Assembly (NCBI GenBank): GCA_029339195.1
Contig: JAPTJF010000049.1
Coordinates: forward strand, 124,001-188,000
DNA length: 64,000 bases
Direction: 5' to 3'
From: Micractinium sp. NFX-FRZ
Lineage: Eukaryota > Chlorophyta > Trebouxiophyceae > Chlorellales > Chlorellaceae
Below, piece after piece: positions 12,965 through 21,961 of the stretch. Positions within the stretch are counted from its first letter, which is position 1. Each line of letters starts with the position of its first letter. A program made the translations under genes and the position numbers. Below the pieces are notes generated by a model. The model did not search any database and was not told the origin of the DNA. It saw only the letters and a list, made by a program, of their open reading frames with translations.

Positions 12965-13693
12965 AGGGGCAGCTGCGCCAGTGGGCGCTCGACATGTCAC
13001 GGTGACGGGGCGGCGGAGAATCTGGCCCCTCGTCTCTGCTCGCCGTGATCGTCTCGCGTCGCACGCAGTTGATAGATGTAAGCTGCGCGAGCTAAACGAG
13101 GGCATATAGGCGTGACACAGAACAAGGGAGAGGTCTCCAGGCTAACCTCAGTCGTCCGCCCGCCCTGTTGAACGGCGTGGCCGCCAGTCCTGCAGTTTCT
13201 GGAAGCTGCAAATCCGTAACTAAGGCCGCTTGCGGGCGCGAGAGCAAAGGGATCGCCGCCAACCTTGTTCGAGAGCCTGCCAACTCCAACCACGCAGGCC
13301 CCGTGCACCTCGGAACCTTTCTTTGTGAGACTCTGAGCAATTGATTCACTTTCGCGGCAGCCGGGCCGCAGCGTGCCCGAAGTTTGCGCCCTTGCCTGCG
13401 CAGCAGTTGCCGCTGCAGTCTGCCGAGCGGAATCATGCAGACTCTTGCACAGCGCTGTGCACGAGTCTGCATGATTTGCTGCGGTGTGCGTGCTTGAACA
13501 ACAGGTGTCACGTGCTGATGGCCTAAGGGCGCAGACAGCATAAAGTGCAGAAGCTGGGAAGTGAACCGCATCTTGCCATTCGACACCAGGCAGGCCGCTG
13601 AGCAGCGCTTGCGCCACCCCCACAGCCGCCCCGCCAGGCCTGCATAAAACACGGCCTGTACACCTCCCCTTGGTTGTCTGCCACCTCTGCAGC
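12965..13693. other. Intergenic region between ceramide kinase and the SPT subunit
   Basis: 729 bp with no gene I can support. It holds the ceramide kinase 3' UTR with TGTAA near 13077, the long palindrome at 13431-13476, and the presumed promoter of the ssSPT-like gene. Open frames on the minus strand here share no family features. Confidence 0.5.
13431..13476. repeat. 46-bp near-perfect palindrome
   Basis: The two 23-base arms are reverse complements with a single mismatched pair. The outer 14 bases of each arm match perfectly (AATCATGCAGACTC and its complement), and the centre is AGCGCT with no loop spacer. It sits about 220 bp upstream of the ssSPT-like start codon, outside any exon. It could extrude as a cruciform, fold as an RNA hairpin, or bind a dimeric factor. 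Confidence 0.9.
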
Positions 13694-14280
13694 ATGAGTG
13701 AGCTTAAGTGGCTGAGCCTTGGCGCCAGCAGCGCCAACGGCGAGCCGCCCGGCCCTTCCACGCCGGCAAGCAGCGAGTGCAGCGGTGCCGCCCAGGCCCA
13801 CTTGTTCCACCAGCGGCATGAGGCGCCATCCGTGCCCGCTCCGTGCCTGGCCGCCCCGCCTGCGCCTGCAACCGCAGCAGACCCCTATGCTTCCCTCCGC
13901 GACTTCTATCGAGAGCAGCACCGACGGCTGCTGGCTGAGGAGCAGGCCACAGCAGTGCGGCGCTTGCGGCGGTGAGTGCGCTGCTTGAGGGTTCCTTTGC
14001 CGCCAGCCTCCGGGGGTGGTGGCTCAGCCAGGCTGGCCCTGAGGGTGGTGCGTACCTGCGCCTGCATCGCTGCCAAGGGTTAAGCTCTCCTTTCAAACAC
14101 AGTCATCATGCTCCCTGCTCTCCCTGCCTCGGCTCGCCTCCCCTGTGCAGGCGGGTGAGCCGCGCCTGGCACATCCAGTCCATCAGCTGGGGCTTCTATA
14201 TTATGGAGGCATGGGAGACTGCGCTGGTGCTGGCGGCGGTGCTGCTTGCAGCTGCGGCAGCCATAACTGCATGCCTGTGA
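13694..14280 (+). CDS. Small subunit of serine palmitoyltransferase (ssSPT-like)
   Basis: Small ER-membrane activator of serine palmitoyltransferase, the first enzyme of sphingolipid synthesis. Two exons (13694-13971 and 14151-14280) joined by a GTGAGT...GTGCAG intron give 135 aa. The C-terminal exon reads W-x3-SISWGFYIMEAWET followed by about 20 hydrophobic residues. The aromatic-Tyr-hydrophobic-Met-Glu-x-Trp-Glu core at the start of the membrane helix is what animal and plant ssSPTs share (YMLEPWE / YMLDWWE type). The N-terminal ~90 residues are a Pro/Ala/Ser-rich extension absent from the 50-80 aa animal and plant proteins. It follows the ceramide kinase on the same strand. The identification rests on a short motif plus topology. 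Confidence 0.72.
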
Positions 14281-14869
14281 GCTTGCTGTCTTGCAGAGCA
14301 GCCACCACGTCACGCACAGCACCGTGCCTGTCTGGGTATTGCACAGTACCCAGAAGGTGCATGCACCAGACTGCCACAAGGTCGTATGTATATGGTCAGC
14401 CTCCCACATGTGTTTATTTTACCAACCACACTCGGCATCCGAGGTTGTGACGCAGGCCAATCCGACCTCCCTTGCTGCCTGCCCTATGACCCAGTCCTGT
14501 TGTGTACGGCGTGCTCATTATGTGCAAAGTTCCCTTTACAGATCGACTAGACACGCATCATGAGACACGCATCATGATAGCAAACAAGCCAGTCAGGTTG
14601 AATCTATCAAATGAACACAAGCCGTGTCAAGGTGGGCGGGCCTACTCATTTTCATTCCAAGGCGACAATCGTTTGGGCGGCTACAGGCTTCAAGCAGGGC
14701 AGTCACGCAAGCATGCCTACAGGAACAATAACACATCACATCCAACACAAAGGATGAGGCAATCGGAGGGTACAAAGAGACTTGCGAAATGAATCAGATG
14801 GAGGCATGCCCACAGAGCTGCTGCACGCGCATTGGCCCCAGCACAGGCACAAGGCGCATGAGAGGTCCA
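14281..14869. other. Convergent 3' region, ssSPT-like (+) and repeat protein (-)
   Basis: 589 bp of lower-GC DNA between two convergent stops. The complement of TTTACA near 14534-14539 gives TGTAA for the minus-strand gene. A direct repeat of ACACGCATCATGA occurs twice near 14552-14578. No coding region is supported. Confidence 0.45.
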
Positions 14870-17457
14870 TCAAGCAAACGCGTATGACGTGCCGCCATCA
14901 TGCGACTTGCTGGCAACCGCCCCCTCCTGCGGCTGCCACTGGCTGCTGTTGGCGGCCCAGCCATCCAGCAGCACGGCGCGCAGCCAGGTCATCGGGTCCC
15001 ACCGTGCGGCGCCCTGCTGGGCCACAGCAGGCGGTTCGGCAGACAGCAGCTCGCTGACCGGGCAGTACCGGCTCTGCCCAGTGGGGGCCTCCCAGCCGGC
15101 CGCCGCATCCAGCGCTGCACTCACCATGCAATACTTGCTGTGCCCGGTGGGGCCCTGCCAGGCTGGGTCGCGAGCGGCTGCCGCCAGGGAGGCCCAGGGG
15201 TCGTATTTTGAGGCGCCCCTGGCCGCCTGCTCCCCCTCCCACGCCTGCACCGATGCCACCACGTCCCTCCACGGATCGTATTTGCTGTCGGCGGGAGGGC
15301 CCCAGTCCTGGAGCGAGCGGCAGGGTGGGCGGCAGGGTCAGGAGCGTGTGAGAAGGGGACTGTTAAATGGGGGGAAGACGGGTGGGCTGGCTGCTGATGT
15401 GACCAAAGCGTGGGCGCGGCATGCGGGCAGCAACGCGCAGCCAGCCTTCCAGAGGCCCACCCAGCCAGCAACTGCATGCCATGGCACCTGCCATGCGCCT
15501 GCTGTGCTCGAATCAACAGGGGGGAGCCGTTCCAGGGTTGCCTCACCTCTAGCAGCGTGGCCTCATGCAGCAGTGGCCACACGGGGTCCCACTTGCTGCC
15601 GCCGCTGGGCGCCTCCATCTCGCCAGCGTGCACCCTCTACAGCACAGCAAGCAGAGCATACAGCCAGCCATGATATATTAGTGGTGCAGGCAGCCTGTGT
15701 GGGTGCGAAGCAGGCAGAGCATGAGCGTGGGCAGGGGCAGGCACCGCACGCCAGCACATCACGTGTGGCTGGCCAGCGCTGCAGCCCTCAGACATTCTCC
15801 CGTGATGCCTGCCACCCACTACCCTCACCTGCAGCAGGCCTGCCGCCATGTCAAAGGGAGAGCTGCCGCGTACGTCTGCTGCAGTCAGGCCTCGCAGCTG
15901 CAGAACAGACGAGCGGGGGACCACGCCGCGCGGCGTAAGTTAGCCCCAGAGAGCAGTGACAGCAGGTGCTAAGGGGCTGTCACAACGGGGAGGGGAGCAG
16001 CGGCAACGGCAGCGGCAGACATGTGCATCAGGCATGGTAGGCACCATGCAGCAGTGGCTGTGGCATGCACGCTGCATCAGTGGTTCTAGCGGCGCCCCAC
16101 CAGGCCGCGGGCAAAGTCGTAGCGTGCCACTCCAGAGGTGGGTGTGGCTGCCAGCAGGTCACGCAGCATGTCAAAGCGCGAGTCGGCCTGTGGGGTAGGT
16201 GCACAGAGACGAGGCAGGCAGGGGCAAAAGGGGCTCAAGACAGATGCAGACCCATGGCAGGAGCCGAGGGGCGCAGGGGGAGCACTGCCTGTGCTGTCAA
16301 CTTGAGCAAAGGGGCATGGCATGCAGGCCAGCGCTGTACCAGCAGGCAGTTCGGGCCCAACAACCCTGCCGCCCCCCACGGCTCCACCGCCCTACCCTGC
16401 CAGCCCACCCACCCACCTTCTCGCCTGCCGCCAGCGCGGACAGCAGGTCGAGCAGCATGTCATATCGGTTGCCCTGGCTGCCAGCTGCCCCATCTTCTGC
16501 CGTGCGCCTGCTACGGTCAGAGGAGGCCGGGGCCTTGAGCAGGGGAGCCATGGGGGCGAGCAGCAGGTTGAGAAGGCTCCACCGGCCGCTGTGCCCCTGC
16601 TGCACCTGCTGCTGCGGCGGCGCTGCCGGCTGCCCCTGCATTGCTGCTGCGTGCGCTGCCGCCGCCGCCGCCTGATGGTTGGCTGCTGTGGCCACAGCAG
16701 CGGCGGCCACCACGCGGCCTGTTGCGGCCAGCAGCTGGCGCCCTGCACCGCTGACGCTGGCCGCGGACAGCGGCGCGCCACTGTTGCTGACTGGCAGCGT
16801 TGCCCGCAGTGTGGCAGCGGCAGTTGTGTCGTCATCAATTGACGCGTGCAGGGCTGCCGCTGCGGTGGCTGGCTGCTTCCTGGGCCTGTGCGTCTGCTGC
16901 TGTGCAGCCCGGTGCTGCTGCATGGCAGTGAGTTGGCGCTGCATGGAAGCAAGCAGCGCGTGCTGCCGCTCCGCCTCATCAGCCACCGCTGCTGCCACTG
17001 CACTCACTGCCTCATCGGCCCGTGCTGCCTCCTGCCGGGTCATGTCCAATGCTGCAGCCGTGGCTCCCTTCTTGCCAGCAGACGCTGCCGCATCCAGCGC
17101 CGCGGCCGCTTTCTCCATCGCTGCCGCACTGCTGCCGGCCGCAGCAGCCGCAGACGCGGCAGCCCGTCCAATCCGCTGCTGGGCAGCTGCCATGCGCTGC
17201 TGAGCTTCAGAAATACGCCGGTGGGTCTCCTTCTTGCGTTCCTCCTTGTTCAATTGAAGCAGGTGCATCGGCACGTGAGGCCTGTCCGCCGCCGGTCCCG
17301 CTCCGCCCTCGGCGGGGGCGGCTTGAGCTGATTTTGCCACAACAGACGCGGGCCGCCGGCACCCGGCATGCCTGCCACTGCACGGCCTAGATGCGATTCC
17401 CAGTGTCCGCCCCGGGCGCTGCAGCAGCAAACTGGCAGACTCGCAGGTTGCGGCCAT
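14870..17457 (-). CDS. Plastid-targeted protein with about eleven short [S/A][K/R][aromatic]D repeats
   Basis: Not recognised as a known family. Five exons (17457-16417, 16187-16101, 15897-15829, 15636-15547, 15307-14870), all ending in phase 0, give 574 aa. Residues 1-45 look like a chloroplast transit peptide (MAA start, rich in Ser/Arg/Ala, no acids after the start). Residues about 60-290 are Ala-rich with heptad-like helical stretches and KKETHRR/QRMAAAQQR basic patches. From about 298 to the end comes a repeat array with cores GRWSLLNLL, NRYDMLLDLL, SRFDMLRDLL, ARYDFARGLL, SPFDMAAGLL, SKWDPVWPLL, SKYDPWRDVV, SKYDPWASLA, SKYCMVSAAL, SRYCPVSELL, ARWDPMTWLR, mostly spaced 18-30 residues. 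Symmetric phase-0 exons suit repeat growth by exon duplication. Arrays of short aromatic/basic motifs on a flexible plastid protein suggest a multivalent scaffold or linker; this is a guess. Confidence 0.75.
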
Positions 17458-17805
17458 CTATGGTTTATGCACCTTGAAAGCGGCGCACGGCGTGATCGAA
17501 ACAGTCGATGAGCACAGGATCTACGGATACAATAGGACGCCCCCCAGCTCTCCCCCCCAGCTGAGATACGGCAGCTGCAAAGCTAGCCCGACATTCCACT
17601 TTGAGCGCGCACTTTAAGCGAGGTGGAGTGGTGCAACTGCAATTGCATACAGCTTCGGGACACAAGATCCTCCCAATAACGTGGGCAGGGGGCTGCCCGT
17701 GAGGGCAGAGCTCCTGCAGGACGAGTTGGTGGACGAGTTGGTGGACGACTTGGTGGTCTCTCCCCCTTTACACATTCAGGGCAAAATTACCATAGAACAT
17801 CCCAC
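17458..17805. other. Region between repeat protein and coiled-coil gene, with a 12-bp tandem repeat
   Basis: 348 bp holding the presumed promoter of the repeat-protein gene (minus strand) and the 3' UTR of the coiled-coil gene. The complement of TTTACA at about 17767-17772 gives TGTAA about 35 bp after the coiled-coil stop. At about 17719-17755 the unit GACGAGTTGGTG is repeated three times, the last copy with one change. Confidence 0.5.
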
Positions 17806-20800
17806 TCATGCCTCTCCCACATGGTGGCAGATCGCCACTGCTGTAACGCTCAAGCTGGGGCTGCTCCTGCCGTTGAGGGCCGCCTTTTGCATGCCGCCCA
17901 GCGCTGCGCTGCCGCCGCCCCGTGCCGGGCTCTGCGGCCGCACATTGTGTGGCGAGCTGTGCCCCATGCTGTGCTGCCCCAACTGCCTGGCTGCTGCTGC
18001 TGCCGCGGTGATGCGGCATCCTGGCGAGGTGGCAGTTGGCGGTGGCCGGTTGGTGGCCCCTGGAGAGGCCGCCCAGGGCGCCATCGTCGGCGCTTCCGCT
18101 GCCGCCACCCGGCTGCCGCCAGCGCCGCCCACGCCCGTCAGCTGCATGCGCATGCCGTCGTTTGCATGCTGCACCGCCACGTACCGCCCCTTCCAGGTCG
18201 CCGCCTCATGCTCCGCCTGCTGCTGTCGCCTCCGTGCCTCCGCCGCCTCCTGCCGCACGGCTTGCAGGTCTGCCTGCAGTGCCGCCACCTCATCCCTTGC
18301 TGCAGCTGCCGCAGCACTGCTGGCCTCCTGCGCCGCCGCCACCTGCCCCAGCTGCCCCTGCGCCTGCGCCAGCCGCCCCCTCAGGCTGCTCCCCTGCTCC
18401 TTGTGTGCCGCCTGCAGCGCGGTGTGCGCCGCCTGCAGCTCCCGCTGCCTGCCCTGCAGCTCTTGAAGCCGTGCCTCGGTGCTGCGCAGCCGCTCGGCCA
18501 GCGCTCCCTCGGCAGCCGCCCGCTCCGCCAGGGCTGCGGCGCCGGCGGCACGCTCCTCACAAAGGGACTCTATCTCGGCGGCTGAGGCGGCTGCCCGCTG
18601 CTCCAGCAGATCAACTGAGGAGGCCTGCGGGGCGGGGGGCCAGGGCAGGGGCAGACGGGGAGGAGGAGAGAGGGGGTCAGGGGAAGGCACCAGATGACGG
18701 CAGGGCAGGTGAGGGGAGAGGAGGGAGTCGGTGCTGCAACCAACAGGGCAGGGTAGCCAGGCGGTGCGCAATGTGCCATGCCATGGCGGCACAGCCAAAC
18801 TTGCGGCGTGGTGCAACCCAGCCATGTGGGCCTGCTTCCATGCCAATCATGCTTGCCTGCCTCCCAGCACCCTCCTCCCCTTGCCCCGCTGCTCCCGCCC
18901 ACCTGCCCCGCCCCCGCGCGCTTCAGCTCTGCTATCAACTGGTCCATGTCCCTCATCAGCCGCTGCATCTTGGCCAGAGCTGCCTCCCGCTCTTCCATCG
19001 CCTCTGCCAGCTCAGCGACGCGCTCATCCCGCTGTGCCACCTGCGCCTTGACCCCCTTGAGCCGAGAGTTCAGGCTGGCCACCTGAGCCGCCTGCCGCTC
19101 GCACTGCTGCGTCAGCTCGTGGCAGGCGGCGGCGGCGGCGGCAGCCGCGGCGCCCGATTCCCGCTGCTGCGCCGCCAGCTCAGCGCGCATCTGGCCCACC
19201 GTCTCCAGCAGGCTCGCCTGCTGCGCCTGCACGAGGGAAGAGAAGAGCGTGCAGCACAGCTGTTGGGCACCGCCGGCTGGCATCCCTGTTGGTGCAGTGA
19301 GGAGAGTGGGGAGCCTGGGGTAGGTGGGCAAGCGCCTGGGGAGTACGAGGGACAGGCTAGCCCTGGGACGTTATCATGTCCTAAGATTGAGTGGAAGGTC
19401 TAATACTGGGGAGGGGCTTTCCGCCATGCCTCCTCCACTTGATGTGCGCCGGTGCAGCCGTCGCACAGTGCGCATGGTCGGGCCATTGGGTTAGCAATGG
19501 CAGGCCTGGAAGCACACCTGTAGCTGGATGTGGCACATGTACACCAATCACATGTTTCTTTGCACTGTGATTCGAGCAGTGGCCACGTGCCTCACCTGGA
19601 TGATCAACAAATCGGCTATGCTGGCACAGGGCGCCGCGGCGCCCCGCCCTGCCGCCACCATCCCCCTAAGAAAGGTGGGTGACCAGGCAAGGCAGGCATC
19701 CAGCCTTTTCACGGCGTCTGTGAGAACCAGAGCGCCCCCGAAAGCAAGCCGGGCAGCCTCAAAGCCCAGGAAAGCCATGGTGGGTGACAGTCGCAGAAGT
19801 GGGGCCGGCTTGCACCCGGCCGGAGAACCCCAATTGGAATGAAACGATCGACAGGAAAGCAATGCAGCGGGTGCGGTTGGGGAAACGCGGGCGACGAGTA
19901 GATTTGTCTACGTGCCCCTGCTGTGTGCAATGCAAGAGGGGTTTGCCAACGCCCGCTCAGCGGCAGCCACTGTTTCAATGCCATTACTTTTAAAATTTCA
20001 GGACGGCAATACCCAGATGGATCTCAGTCTAACACAGATGCCTGTGTGCAGAAGGGCTGGCAGCGGGCAGCACCAACCCAGCACACTTCCTTCCCCGCCT
20101 GCGCCGCATCCGCAGCGGCACTCGCGCCGAGGTCCCCATTGAGCAGCGTGCATAGTGCTCTCCTGTTTTCTCCCAACTGCTACCCTGCTATGCCACCTGG
20201 ACTCTCCCAACACAACCTCAATAAGAGCCTCCCCACCTTGGACTCCTCCAGCTCCTGGGCCAGCCCCTGCCGCTCCTCCTCCCCAGCCGCCAGCCGCCCC
20301 GCCTGCTGGTGCCGCTCCGCCTGCACCTCTGCCAGCCTTGCCTGCAGACGTGAAGCGGCAACATCAAGTCGTGCGGTGAGTTGTGGGCAGTGACCACGAA
20401 TAAACGCCAGGCACTTGCAGACCGGTTTTTTCGGTACGTGTAGAGCGGTTTGCACGGCAAATGCAGAGCGCTTGCCCACCCAGCCATCCAATGCCCGCCT
20501 CCAAACCACACCCCGCACCTCTGCCTCAGCTATTGCTGCCGCATGCTGCCGCCGCAGCGCCTGGTGCGTGCGCTGCGCCAACTCCGCCTCCTCCTCCTGC
20601 CGCGCCTCCTCCTCTCCCAGATGCTCGTGCATCTCCCGCAGCCGCTCCTGCAGCTGAGCCTCGCGCTGCGCATGCTCAAACCGCGCTTGTGCCAGCTGCT
20701 CTCGCGCCTCCCCCGCCGCTTGCTCCGCCTCCTGCACCGCCGCCGCCGCGGCTGCATCGCCTGCCCGCCGCCTCTCCGCCTCCTCCTGCAGTTGCACCTG

Positions 20801-21426
20801 CAGGGAAGCCATCTCCTGCGCCGCCACCGCACGCTCCGCCTCCAACCGCCTCACTTGGTGCGCCGCCGCCGCTGCCGCCTCTGCTGCCGCCGCTTCCGCC
20901 GCCCCCAGCCGCTGCTCCAGCTCCTGCCGTGCACGGCACTCTGACTCCAGCGCAGCGCCCTGGGTTCGCAGGCGGCGCTCCAGCTCCAAAATGGAGGCCT
21001 CGGCGCCCGTCAGCGCAGCCTCGGCATCCTGCCGCTGCCCCTCCAGCTGCAGACGGCAAGCGGCAGGCGGGAGCGGCATCAGAGGTCTAGCAGCAGGGTG
21101 GGATAAGCTGTGATTAGAGCCTACCTCCATTCTACATTTGCACCCCACACCTGGGCGATGCAGAGGTCTGCGGCAAGCGCAGTGTTGCGCGCCTCCGCCT
21201 CCTGAGCAGATAGCTCCAGCAGCTGGCAGCGCAGCTCCTCCGCCTCCGCACGGGCGGTGATTGCCGCTGTCACCGCCGCCCCGGCGTCGCCGGCGGGTGA
21301 GTAGCGGGACGGGCTGCCACTGGCCGGCCACCCGCCGCCTTGAGCCGCCGACGCAGGCGCGGCGGTGGCTGTGTAGCGGGACGGGCTGCCGGGCCACCCG
21401 CCGCCTTGCGCTGTGTTTGGGGTCAT
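17806..21426 (-). CDS. Long coiled-coil protein
   Basis: No enzyme domain seen; probably a structural or tethering protein. Five exons, all phase 0 (21426-21151, 21046-20519, 20341-20237, 19226-18903, 18624-17806), give 683 aa. The N-terminus has two GGGWP-x-GSPSRY boxes. From about residue 55 to 560 the chain is almost unbroken heptad-rich helix, dense in Glu/Ala/Arg/Gln/Leu (for example LQLEGQRQDAEAALTGAEAS). The C-terminal ~110 residues are disordered and rich in Ser/Pro/Ala with RPQSPARGGG. The intron between exons 3 and 4 is about 1 kb, unusually long here, and contains a possible alternative first exon, so two shorter genes (321 aa ending at 20180, and one starting at 19778) cannot be excluded. 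Lies downstream of Misato on the same strand. Confidence 0.65.
19596..19778 (-). other. Possible alternative first exon of the coiled-coil gene
   Basis: A 61-codon frame starts at an ATG in good context (ACCATGGC, 19778) and ends exactly at a consensus donor CAG|GTGAGG. It is in phase 0 with the next exon at 19226, so a shorter transcript starting here would read through into the second half of the coiled coil. DNA upstream (about 19850-20000) is AT-richer, as a promoter would be. No acceptor is evident on its upstream side. Confidence 0.4.
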
Positions 21427-21961
21427 CTGCGCACAGCGGGCGGGACCAAACGAGAGGAGTGGTGGGCCGGTGGACTCTCGAAATGTGCCGCATGTCCACG
21501 TCTGGGCGTGTCGGCCGTGTGTTCCCCGAGTCTTCTCACCTTTGAGTGGCTCAGTGGATCGCCTGGCGGGCCGGCCGACCCGCACCGGAACGGTGAAGGC
21601 GGCCGCGCCTCAAACGAATACATGGCTGGAGCCCAAGCGCAGCGCCACAAGATGGAGGTGGACACGATGCAATTGATGTTTTTTGGAGCGAGGTCGCACT
21701 TGCAGTGAGATAGCGCCGCCAGCTGCCGCCGCCGCCACTAGACGGGACCTCAACTGCCGCCGCCCTTGCAAAGCTTGGGCCTTGAGTTCTCGCGTTGCAT
21801 ACGAAAGTATTGAATACTATCGCAGAGGCATGCTGCCAAGCCACTACTGTATGGTTGAGCTGGGTTCAAATGAAACCATCCAATGGCCCTCATGTTGCAA
21901 GCTGGTTCATACGGCAGAGTAGTCCTATACAGCTGAAAGCTGCATGGCTGCCTGCCATGCA
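21427..21961. other. Intergenic region between Misato and the coiled-coil gene
   Basis: 535 bp between the Misato stop and the coiled-coil start codon (both minus strand). It should hold the Misato 3' UTR and the coiled-coil promoter. A 13-bp dyad AGTATTGAATACT lies at about 21806-21818. No gene is supported. Confidence 0.4.

Noticed and set aside
18036..19403. 455-codon plus-strand open frame (and others at 17681-18585) opposite the coiled-coil exons
   Set aside because: Antisense shadow of Ala/Glu-rich coiled-coil codons in GC-rich DNA. It ignores the splice signals that fit the minus strand and has Pro/Ala/Cys-rich composition with no family features.
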